Source: Chloroflexota bacterium
GTDB lineage: Bacteria > Chloroflexota > Anaerolineae > UBA3071
NCBI GenBank assembly: GCA_014383605.1
Contig: JACNHM010000214.1
Span: 1 to 11,463 of the forward strand
Reading direction: 5' to 3'
DNA length: 11,463 nt
In this document: positions 5,951 to 11,463 of the stretch, one piece after another
Numbering within the stretch: position 1 is the stretch's first letter
Layout of the letters: every line of letters begins with the position of its first letter
The notes under the pieces: model-generated
Told to the model about the DNA's origin: nothing
Database searches by the model: none
Seen by the model: only the letters and a program-made list of their open reading frames with translations
Program-made: the position numbers and the translations under genes

Positions 5951-7027
5951 CTACAACACCTTGTGCAAGTCCAGACCACGGGCGGCGGCGCGGGCTTGTC
6001 GCCACTCTGTCTCGGTGACCGGCGGAGGTAGTACCTGTTCAGGGGGACGGCGTACCAGGCTCAGTGCTTCCTCTGGACAGGCTGGCACGCAGACGCCGCA
6101 GCCCACGCAACGGATCTCGTCCACGCGCACTACATCTTCCAGTGACAAGGCTTCGAACTGGCAACGATCCACGCACAGACCGCAGGCCACACACAGGTCT
6201 TCGTTCACCTGATTGACAAAGGCGGAGCGGGCGATGATGTTGGCGATGCCCAGATCGGCCATGCCTCGCAGGACGGCACAGGAGCAGGTGCAGCAGTTGC
6301 AGATGAACCATAGCCCCTGCTGGTTGTTGCTCACCGAATGCACCAACCCCGCGTCGGCCGCCCGCCGCAACGTGGCCAGCGCCTCCTCACGAGTCAAGGA
6401 ACGGACGGTGGAGCTGCGCTCGAAGACGCCGGGCGTCTCGCTCAGCAGCATGCAGACGTCCAGGGGATGTGCGCACGGATTGCCGATGAGCGCTTGCTGC
6501 GTGCGACAGATGCAATCCACCACGCCCCATGCCCGAGCACTGCTCACGATGGCAGTCGCACTTTCAAAGGGCTGCACTTCCACGTCCATGGGCACGCTCT
6601 CGCCGACGGGGATGACACGGGTCAAGGCTGGCTGCATGGTCACTGCCTGGCCAAAGGCCCGCTGGTAGTAGTCCTCGAACAACTGCGCCAATTCGGCATC
6701 TATGGTGTGGAACTGCATCTCGTAGATGCCGACGGCGAAGGGCAGCAAGCCGTAGCCTAGACCACCTTCTGCCCGGCCAGCAGCGATAAGACCACGCCTG
6801 GCCATGTTTTTGAGTTGCTTGCGCAGTGTCTTCGAGTCGCCGCCGATGCGGTCTGCGATCTGTGCTGGCGTCTCCAGAGTCAGGCGCAATTGAGCTGCCA
6901 ACGCCGCCTCTTCCTCGGAGAAGAGCTTGGCCAGCAACCGCAACTCCGCGCCGTCCTCCGTGGGCGGGAAGCCATTGGGTAGCGCGTCCAGACGTTCTGC
7001 CAGGAGCTTGTAAGGGTTCTCACTCAT
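5951..7027 (-). CDS. Fe-S protein with N-terminal winged-helix-like region and C-terminal ferredoxin domain
   Basis: This is a 358-aa protein in three parts. Residues 30-90 look like a winged-helix fold (TPAQIADRIGGDSKTLRKQL, then MARRGLI). The middle has an unusual cysteine set: CICR at 172-175, Cys185 and Cys192, then CNCCTCSC at 243-250, which may bind a metal or another cluster. The end is a two-cluster ferredoxin, Cys279/282/285/289 (CVACGLCVDRC) and Cys307/310/313/317 (CVGCGVCVPAC). The middle cysteine pattern is familiar to me from 4Fe-4S proteins of anaerobes annotated only as ferredoxin-like. It probably passes electrons to or from the downstream reductase. ATG 7027 has AGGAGG about 10 nt upstream, and the first gene's stop overlaps it (ATGAGTGA). 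The helix-turn-helix-like part could also mean a redox-sensing regulator; I cannot tell. Confidence 0.8.
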   Translation of the reverse strand: MSENPYKLLAERLDALPNGFPPTEDGAELRLLAKLFSEEEAALAAQLRLTLETPAQIADRIGGDSKTLRKQLKNMARRGLIAAGRAEGGLGYGLLPFAVGIYEMQFHTIDAELAQLFEDYYQRAFGQAVTMQPALTRVIPVGESVPMDVEVQPFESATAIVSSARAWGVVDCICRTQQALIGNPCAHPLDVCMLLSETPGVFERSSTVRSLTREEALATLRRAADAGLVHSVSNNQQGLWFICNCCTCSCAVLRGMADLGIANIIARSAFVNQVNEDLCVACGLCVDRCQFEALSLEDVVRVDEIRCVGCGVCVPACPEEALSLVRRPPEQVLPPPVTETEWRQARAAARGLDLHKVL

Positions 7028-7271
7028 CCAGGTGGGCCCTCCTGTCTTGTGCATCCCTCACAGCGACGATCTCGATATCTGTGAGCGGACACGAATCTAC
7101 CGCGCACAAAACTGGATGCGAAGCCACCCGCACGCTATGTTGCTCCAAGACAAGCACCTTGGCGCCCTTGGCAGCCAGTTGTGCCGCCGCGCCCAGACCG
7201 CCATTTCCCGCCCCGATAACGACGCAATCGTAACCTTTCTTGAGTTGTTGCGGGGCTATTCTTTCATCCAT
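7020..7271 (-). pseudogene. FAD/NAD(P)-dependent oxidoreductase remnant, frameshifted and truncated
   Basis: An 83-codon frame starts at ATG 7271 with GAGGAGG 9 nt upstream. Residues 13-43 are a Rossmann dinucleotide-binding unit (YDCVVIGAGNGGLGAAAQLA, ending VLVLEQH), as in large flavoproteins of the phytoene-desaturase/carotenoid-isomerase type, which usually exceed 450 aa. After EQHSV the reading frame loses sense. In the next frame, at 7128-7093, the expected continuation GGFASSFVRGRF appears, so one base seems to be lost between 7131 and 7130. After that the match to the family ends, so most of the protein is missing. The original frame reads on to a TGA at 7020-7022 that overlaps the start of the Fe-S gene. 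I see no FAD-domain remainder within the window. The short frame may still be translated to couple expression of the next gene. Confidence 0.72.
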
Positions 7272-7317
7272 AGTCCTTGTCCTCCTCGCTGGTGCGTTGC
7301 CTGCACAATGTCCGGCG

Positions 7318-7345
7318 ATTATACCATAGCGAGGGCAACGGGCAA
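7318..7345 (-). promoter_or_regulatory. Promoter of the redox operon (extended -10)
   Basis: TATAAT on the minus strand (7323-7318) is preceded by TGG, giving an extended -10 element. TTGCCC (7345-7340; 4 of 6 matches) lies 16 bp upstream. Transcription would start near 7311, about 40 nt before the ATG at 7271. Confidence 0.55.
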
Positions 7346-7446
7346 AACGGGAGCGCACCCGAACCGGGAAGGACGTATTAGCAGGCGCGATAGGGTCAAC
7401 GTAGGCACTGTCCCTGACCGGATTTCGGCGGGCAATCGTTTCGGTG

Positions 7447-7452
7447 TATAAT
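7447..7452 (+). promoter_or_regulatory. -10 element upstream of the histidine phosphatase gene
   Basis: A consensus TATAAT lies about 67 nt before the chosen start. No good -35 box sits at 16-18 bp; the hexamer at 17 bp is ttcggc. The promoter may therefore be weak or activator-dependent. It diverges from the redox-operon promoter about 120 bp away. Confidence 0.4.
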
Positions 7453-7518
7453 GACGCACGCTCGCGGGGCGGCCAGTGAGCAGGCCCCCTTGGGCAGAAG
7501 GTGGACAGGAGGCCGGAG

Positions 7519-8178
7519 GTGAGAAACTTGGGAGACGATGGCACGACTGTGGTTCTCGTGCGGCACGGACAGAGTACGTGGAACGAGATGCGCCGTTGGC
7601 AGGGGCAGGCGGACCCGCCGCTCAGTGACTTGGGGAGGGAGCAGGCGTGCCGCGTGGCTGAGCGGCTGCGCTCCGAGTCGATCAGCGCGCTTTACGCCAG
7701 CGACTTACGCCGCGCCCTCGAGACGGCGCAGATCATCGGACAGACCCTGGGTCTGCAGCCGCGGGCCGAGCCCCGTTTGCAGGAACTCGACGTAGGAGCA
7801 TGGGCTGGGCTGACCGGCGAGGAAATAGCCGATGGCTTTCCGCAGCAATGGCAAGCGTGGAGGAACTACCAGGAAATACGTCCCGGCGGTGGTGAGACGT
7901 TCGAAGAGATGCGGCAGCGGGCTGTGGACGCGTTGAAGGAGATCGTCGCGGCGCACCCCGGAGAGACCGTCTGCGCGGTGACCCATGGCGGCGTCATTTT
8001 CGCCTTGCGGGGCCACGCGCTGGGTCTGGAGATGGGGCCAGAGCTGTTCGAGGGGTTGCCGCCCAACCGCAACACCGCGGTCACCATCCTTCGTTTTCAA
8101 GACGGCAGGGCGGAAATCCGATTGCTCATGGATGCCAGTCACTTGGAGGATATTGGGGATCAGGTAGTGGATGTTTGA
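7519..8178 (+). CDS. Histidine phosphatase family protein (phosphoglycerate-mutase-like)
   Basis: This is a 219-aa phosphatase of the branch-1 histidine phosphatase superfamily. The phosphohistidine motif LVRHGQSTWNE is near residue 14, the substrate arginine region LYASDLRRALETA follows, the general acid Glu lies in LQELDVGAWAG, and the second catalytic His is in AVTHGGVI. The set is complete, so it should be active. Members remove phosphate from small metabolites (sugar phosphates, alpha-ribazole phosphate and others) and the sequence does not fix the substrate. Start choice is ambiguous: GTG 7519 has AGGAGG 6 nt upstream, TTG 7528 has GGAGGTG 6 nt upstream, and GTG 7501 has no good box. 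The last 19 bp overlap the end of the convergent ECF ATPase gene. It is the only plus-strand gene in the right half of the window. Confidence 0.82.
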   Translation: MRNLGDDGTTVVLVRHGQSTWNEMRRWQGQADPPLSDLGREQACRVAERLRSESISALYASDLRRALETAQIIGQTLGLQPRAEPRLQELDVGAWAGLTGEEIADGFPQQWQAWRNYQEIRPGGGETFEEMRQRAVDALKEIVAAHPGETVCAVTHGGVIFALRGHALGLEMGPELFEGLPPNRNTAVTILRFQDGRAEIRLLMDASHLEDIGDQVVDV

Positions 8179-9032
8179 CTGAGATCGTCGGCGAGCACGC
8201 GTTCGGCATCATCGAGGCGGGTGAAGCGGAAGGCTGTGCCCAGTCGGGCGTTGAGTTGCGCCGCCGCCTCGGCGACCTGCGGCACCTCCACACCCAGCCC
8301 GTGCAGCCGCTCCACCTGGCTCAGTAGCTCATCCGGCGGGCCGATCAAGGCGATGCTTCCGCTGTCGAGCACCGCCAGCCGGTCGGCCTGCTCGGCCACC
8401 CACTCACTGCTCTGCGTGGCCATGACGATGGTCAGGGGCATCGTCTGCCGCAGCTCTCGCAGCGTGGCGAAGACCTCGGCTGTGCCCTGCGGGTCGAGGC
8501 TGGCCGTCGGTTCGTCCAGCACCAGGATGCGGGGGCGCATGGCCAGCACGGCGGCGATGGCCAGCCGTTGTTTCTCGCCGCCCGAAAGGTGCAGCGGCGA
8601 GCGTTGGCGGAACTCCTCCAGGCCCACGGCTTGCAGCGCCCACGTTATCCGCTGGGCGATCTCCTCCCGCGGCAGCCCCAGGTTCTCCGGCCCGAAGGCC
8701 ACCTCGTCCTCCACCCGCATGTGGAAAAGCTGCTCCTCGGGGTTCTGGAAGACCAGACCCACGTGCGCGGCCAGATCGGCCACCGTCTGCGGTTTGGTGT
8801 TGCGGCCGAGGACGGTCACGTTGCCGCGGATGACGCCGCCGGTAGCGTGGGGCACCAGCCCGCTGAGCGCCAGGCAGAGGGTTGTCTTACCCGCACCGAT
8901 ACGCCCCATGAGGGCCAGGAACTCCCCCGGCTCCACTCGCAGGTTGATGCCTCGCAGCGCTACCACCGGCTCGCCGTCCGGCGTCAGGGGCGGGTAGGAG
9001 TAGTGCAGACCTTCGATGACAATGTCGCTCAT
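8160..9032 (-). CDS. ECF transporter ATPase (EcfA/CbiO-like), unusual H-loop
   Basis: This is a 290-aa ATP-binding protein that would power vitamin or metal uptake by an ECF transporter. Walker A is GRIGAGKTT (43-51), the Q-loop is FQNPEEQLF (Gln96), the signature is LSGGEKQ (149-155), and Walker B is ILVLDE with Glu174, followed by TASLD. The NPEEQLF stretch and the C-terminal extension after about 235 fit the ECF/cobalt subgroup. The switch (H-loop) position, normally Thr-His-Asp, reads Thr-Gln-Ser here (Gln207 in VMATQSSEW). The gene lies 102 bp downstream of the S-component gene on the same strand, with no T gene beside it. The ATG at 9032 lacks a strong ribosome site. The last 19 bp overlap the convergent phosphatase gene. 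Confidence 0.87.
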   Translation of the reverse strand: MSDIVIEGLHYSYPPLTPDGEPVVALRGINLRVEPGEFLALMGRIGAGKTTLCLALSGLVPHATGGVIRGNVTVLGRNTKPQTVADLAAHVGLVFQNPEEQLFHMRVEDEVAFGPENLGLPREEIAQRITWALQAVGLEEFRQRSPLHLSGGEKQRLAIAAVLAMRPRILVLDEPTASLDPQGTAEVFATLRELRQTMPLTIVMATQSSEWVAEQADRLAVLDSGSIALIGPPDELLSQVERLHGLGVEVPQVAEAAAQLNARLGTAFRFTRLDDAERVLADDLSQTSTT

Positions 9033-9124
9033 TGCACGCGCTGAGGGGAATGAGGAGCCAGGGGGACTGATGGGGCTGAGCGGTCTGATGGATACACGCT
9101 GCGGCTTGCCTCTTGTCTCTCCTT

Positions 9125-9149
9125 CCCTTCTCCCCTATCCCCTATCCCC
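9125..9149 (-). other. G-run cluster with tandem GGGGATA at the S-component stop, possible G-quadruplex
   Basis: On the minus strand, G runs at 9149-9146, 9142-9139, 9135-9132 and 9127-9125 are separated by loops of 3, 3 and 4 nt (ATA, ATA, AGAA). The tract covers the last codons and stop of the S-component gene and the start of the gap before the ATPase gene. It may come from slippage of a 7-bp repeat. Confidence 0.45.
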
Positions 9150-9683
9150 TGGTTCCTCTTCCCGCCACTGGCGGCGCTGGCCGATCTGTGTGATAGGTGG
9201 GTAGGCGCGGCGCATCAGAAGAAGCAGCGGCACACCGCCTGCTATGCCCACCAGCCCCTGCAATCCGTTCCAAGGCGCTTCGAAGAGAGCCGGGCCCAAT
9301 CCGTAGAGCAGTACCTGAGTGATGAAGTAGCCGAGAACCACGATGATCTGGCCGATGACCGCAGCGGCCACCATGAGGGGCCATCGCTTGCGCCAGCCGA
9401 GCAAGCCCACGACCAGCCCCTGCAAGCCGTGAACAATCAGGGTAGGTACGATGTAGAGAGGAAAGCCAATGGCGTCGGCAATGGCCATCCCCACGCCAGA
9501 GGCTACCATGCCCACCCAAGGGCCAAAGGCCAGAGCAGCGAAATTGGCAGCTACGTCACCCAGATGGATGTACCCTCCTGTGGGGGGGATGTACATGACT
9601 CGGATCATCGTGCACACGAAAGTCACGGCGACCATGATGGCCACCAGAGCAATACGCTGTGCGCTTATCTTGCGCTCTTTCAT
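9135..9683 (-). CDS. ECF transporter S component (substrate-binding membrane subunit)
   Basis: This is a 182-aa, very hydrophobic protein with about five or six membrane helices (roughly 8-30, 45-70, 75-97, 103-130, 137-158). The motif PPTGGYIHLGDVAANFAALA at 33-52, then FGPWVGMVASGVGMAIADA, is characteristic of ECF S components, which bind a vitamin or similar small molecule in the membrane. The arrangement is closest to the family that includes riboflavin-type S components. The actual ligand cannot be read from the sequence. ATG 9683 follows AAGGAGG, and an upstream ATG at 9698 overlaps that box, so I reject it. The C-terminus is unusually charged and ends in residues coded by the G-rich tract. 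The ATPase gene lies just downstream, and no T subunit gene is present in the window. Confidence 0.82.
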   Translation of the reverse strand: MKERKISAQRIALVAIMVAVTFVCTMIRVMYIPPTGGYIHLGDVAANFAALAFGPWVGMVASGVGMAIADAIGFPLYIVPTLIVHGLQGLVVGLLGWRKRWPLMVAAAVIGQIIVVLGYFITQVLLYGLGPALFEAPWNGLQGLVGIAGGVPLLLLMRRAYPPITQIGQRRQWREEEPGDRG

Positions 9684-9704
9684 GCTATCCTCCTTCATAC
9701 GAGT

Positions 9705-9726
9705 TGCGAAACCGGTTCACTTCGCA
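9705..9726. other. Small inverted repeat before the S-component gene
   Basis: Arms tgcgaa (9705-9710) and ttcgca (9721-9726) enclose a 10-nt loop; an overlapping 8-bp palindrome, aaccggtt, spans 9710-9717. It lies 22 nt upstream of the S-component ATG. It could be an operator or an mRNA stem. I see no known riboswitch in this short gap. Confidence 0.3.
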
Positions 9727-9745
9727 GGTGTGGTGTTGGCGGTGG

Positions 9746-10630
9746 TCAGTTGGTAACCATCTTCAGCGTCAGCAGCGTCACTTCGGGGCGGCAGTTGAAG
9801 CGCACGGGCGGCTCAATGACGCCCAGGCCGCGGTTGGTGTAGACCCACGTGTCGCCCGCCCGCTGCAGACCGATGGGATACTTCTGGCCCCAAAGCGGCA
9901 ACAGCGGCGCGCCGACGAGCGGCAGCCGCACCTGGCCGCCGTGGCTGTGGCCGGAAAGTTGCAGATCAATGCCCCAGCGTGCCGCTTTGTCGGCGAAGTC
10001 GGGCTCGTGCACCAGGAGCAGCCGGCAGGCGCTGTCGGGCACGCCGGACAGCGCACGGGGCAGATCCTCTGCGCCGACCCAGATGTCATCCACGCCCACC
10101 AGCCACAGGCCCTGCGTCGCGTCGCTCAACTGTTGCGCACCGTTGGAAAGCACCGTGATGCCTAGCCGCTGCACGGCGACGGTCACCCACGCCGCGTTCG
10201 TCCAGTGATCGTGGTTGCCCAGCACAGCGAAGACCCCGAGGGGCGCTTGCAGCGCCGCCAGCGGCGCCAGCATCTCCGCACGCTGCCACTCGCCGCCGCG
10301 GCTGACGAAGTCGCCGCTGATGACCACCAGTTGCGGGCGCAGTTGCTGCGCCATCTCCACAGCGTGCGCCAACTCCGCAGCCCCCAGGTAAGGCCCCAGG
10401 TGCAGGTCGCTCAGGTGGGCGATGGTCAGCCCGTCCAGTGATTGCGGCAGCCGCACCAGTGGCACCGTCACTTCTTCGACGTCAAACCAGCGCGGCTCCA
10501 ACAGCCGCGCGTAGCTGCCGCAGCCCACTCCGGCCAGGCCCAAACCCAGCCCCGCGGCCAGCATCCGCTGCAGGAAGGCGCGTCGGGTGAGCGTCTTCCC
10601 TTCCGAGAGAGATGGCTTACTCACTGCCAC
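9746..10630 (-). CDS. Tat-exported metallophosphoesterase (YkuE/YaeI-like)
   Basis: This is a 294-aa calcineurin-like phosphoesterase. The N-terminus has a twin-arginine motif (LTRRAFLQ, Arg16-Arg17) and a hydrophobic stretch (MLAAGLGLGLAGVG), so it is probably exported folded and may remain membrane-anchored. The metal-binding residues are all visible: Asp75 and His77 (SDLHLG), Asp107 (GDFVSRG), Asn139-His140 (GNHDHW), His208 (VHEP) and His228/His230 (GHSHGG). It would hydrolyse phosphomono- or diesters outside the membrane; the YkuE/YaeI group is the nearest I recognise and the substrate is unknown. The GTG at 10630 follows GAGG 8 nt upstream, and the lipoprotein gene ends 15 nt before it, so they form one operon. 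A GTG at 10624 is an alternative start that would barely change the protein. Confidence 0.85.
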   Translation of the reverse strand: MAVSKPSLSEGKTLTRRAFLQRMLAAGLGLGLAGVGCGSYARLLEPRWFDVEEVTVPLVRLPQSLDGLTIAHLSDLHLGPYLGAAELAHAVEMAQQLRPQLVVISGDFVSRGGEWQRAEMLAPLAALQAPLGVFAVLGNHDHWTNAAWVTVAVQRLGITVLSNGAQQLSDATQGLWLVGVDDIWVGAEDLPRALSGVPDSACRLLLVHEPDFADKAARWGIDLQLSGHSHGGQVRLPLVGAPLLPLWGQKYPIGLQRAGDTWVYTNRGLGVIEPPVRFNCRPEVTLLTLKMVTN

Positions 10631-10645
10631 GTTTGCATCCTCACG

Positions 10646-11308
10646 TCAGCGGGAGGGCGCCAGGCCGATGGTCGCCAGGCCGGCCACCTGCAATTGCTCG
10701 TCGTTGTAGAGGACGACCCGCAGCGTGGTGTCGAGGTAAACTCCTTCCCGCAGCTTGCCTGTCCAGGTGATGGAATCGGCGATCTTGCGGTAGGGGTAGC
10801 CCTCGATGCCGCCTAGCTCGGCCCCCGCGTCGCTGGCCCCCAGGTAGCTGATGGTCGTGCCGGGGATGGCCTCTCCCCGCTTCACGGTGTAACCCACGGG
10901 CAGCTTGTAGAGCACCGGCAGTTCGTCCCGAAAAGGCATGGCCTCTGGTTGGGGCTCGTCTATGGCCAGGCGCGCTGTGCCGGCAGCGTGCATCTTTTCC
11001 CCGGTGAACCATACGATGCGCTGTTTGAGGTTCAGCGTGACACCGGAGAGGGGGTGTCCATCCCAATCAAGTGAATCACCTTTCTTCTTCTCCGCCTTTT
11101 GCCCTCCGATCAGCAATTCAGCGCCCTGCTCGGTCATTCCGACGTATTGGATATCCGTGCCGGGCACGAAATCTCCCGCAGCAACACCCTGCTCTGTTGG
11201 CCCAACGTAGACCAACTGCCCCTCAGGCGGGCGCTGCCAGGGCAAACAGGCGGCCAGGCCTGCTGTCAGAAGGGTCAACAGGGCGACAAGCCATCGTCTT
11301 TTCATCAT
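10646..11308 (-). CDS. Putative lipoprotein with an internally duplicated domain
   Basis: This is a 220-aa protein of unknown function. It has a basic start (MMKRRW), a hydrophobic core and a lipobox LAAC at residues 18-21, so it should be lipidated at Cys21 and held on the outer face of the membrane. Residues 45-116 and 145-216 are two copies of the same unit. They share GxxxPGTxIxYxG, xxGAEL, xDSxxWxGxL, GVxL and a final AGxA, with a change of charge between them. A shorter echo, YVGPTEQG, at 34-41 precedes the first copy. Each unit looks beta-rich. The ATG at 11308 (or the ATG at 11305) follows AGGAGG at 6 nt, and a near-consensus promoter lies about 85 nt upstream. It is the first gene of the operon with the metallophosphoesterase. 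Confidence 0.75.
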   Translation of the reverse strand: MMKRRWLVALLTLLTAGLAACLPWQRPPEGQLVYVGPTEQGVAAGDFVPGTDIQYVGMTEQGAELLIGGQKAEKKKGDSLDWDGHPLSGVTLNLKQRIVWFTGEKMHAAGTARLAIDEPQPEAMPFRDELPVLYKLPVGYTVKRGEAIPGTTISYLGASDAGAELGGIEGYPYRKIADSITWTGKLREGVYLDTTLRVVLYNDEQLQVAGLATIGLAPSR

Positions 11309-11370
11309 CGTCGTCCTCCTAATCGCTGGTAGGTTGGCGTATAGTAGACTGGCAAACTGACAGATTGGTT

Positions 11371-11385
11371 CCATCTGCCGGATGG
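11371..11385. promoter_or_regulatory. Candidate operator palindrome at the transcription start
   Basis: Perfect 5-bp half-sites ccatc and gatgg are separated by 5 nt. The site covers the predicted start of transcription of the lipoprotein operon, a usual place for repressor binding. Half-sites this short also arise by chance. Confidence 0.3.
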
Positions 11386-11389
11386 ATGT

Positions 11390-11418
11390 ATGATAGGGCA
11401 AGGAGAGGCTTTTGTCAA
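11390..11418 (-). promoter_or_regulatory. Promoter of the lipoprotein-to-ECF operon (TTGACA-17-TATCAT)
   Basis: A consensus TTGACA (11418-11413) and TATCAT (11395-11390; 5 of 6 matches) are separated by 17 bp on the minus strand. Transcription would start near 11383, giving a leader of about 75 nt before ATG 11308. The remaining bases to 11463 hold nothing I recognise. Confidence 0.7.
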
Positions 11419-11463
11419 AACCCGGCCTTCGTGCCTTTGGGACGCTTTCATCTCTCTGGCGAC

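Noticed and set aside
7272..7544. Upstream extension of the FAD-oxidoreductase remnant
   Set aside because: It runs through two promoter elements and into the phosphatase gene, while ATG 7271 has a strong ribosome site and begins the known family.
7519..8178. CobC (alpha-ribazole phosphatase) linked to a cobalamin or cobalt ECF system
   Set aside because: The gene is on the opposite strand to the ECF pair, no other cobalamin gene is present, and the motifs are shared by the whole histidine phosphatase family.
9684..9745. Vitamin riboswitch upstream of the S-component gene
   Set aside because: The gap is only 62 bp, too short for the usual vitamin riboswitches, and no conserved element is recognisable.

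Overview
The window is GC-rich, densely packed bacterial DNA with many GTG starts, short gaps and strong Shine-Dalgarno boxes. The gene content fits an anaerobic or facultative member of the Chloroflexota (Anaerolineae-like): a papain-like peptidase with a beta-rich tail, Fe-S redox proteins, a MenG/UbiE-type methyltransferase and an energy-coupling-factor (ECF) transporter. That placement is inference, because no rRNA or other marker gene is present. I see no tRNA, rRNA, CRISPR array, insertion sequence or phage gene.

Layout. (1) 1-160, minus: the first 53 residues of a membrane protein that runs off the left edge. (2) 161-350: intergenic, with two inverted repeats. (3) 2641-351, minus: a two-gene operon of a small 122-aa protein and a 638-aa cytoplasmic C1 (papain-like) peptidase. 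The two proteins share a helical domain at their N-termini. A TTGACG-17-TATACT promoter lies upstream, back to back with a plus-strand TGGACA-17-TATAAT promoter. (4) 2921-4760, plus: a membrane protein with a strongly acidic tail, a MenG/UbiE-type methyltransferase and a family 2 glycosyltransferase. (5) 7271-4765, minus: a redox operon made of the remnant of an FAD-dependent oxidoreductase (frameshifted and truncated), a 358-aa Fe-S protein with a ferredoxin tail, and an aldo/keto reductase with a C-terminal ferredoxin-like domain. (6) 7519-8178, plus: a histidine phosphatase. (7) 11308-8160, minus: a lipoprotein with an internal duplication, a Tat-exported metallophosphoesterase, an ECF S component and an ECF ATPase, all downstream of a TTGACA-17-TATCAT promoter.

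How the genes work together. The redox operon looks like an electron-transfer unit, with Fe-S proteins feeding or draining an NADPH-dependent reductase. Its first gene is broken, but it still ends across the start of the next gene, so translational coupling may be preserved. The ECF pair has no T (transmembrane coupling) subunit in the window, so it must share one encoded elsewhere or be incomplete. The peptidase pair resembles cases where a free-standing copy of a protease's N-terminal domain acts as an inhibitor or partner. That pair, and the decayed oxidoreductase, are the most interesting points here.
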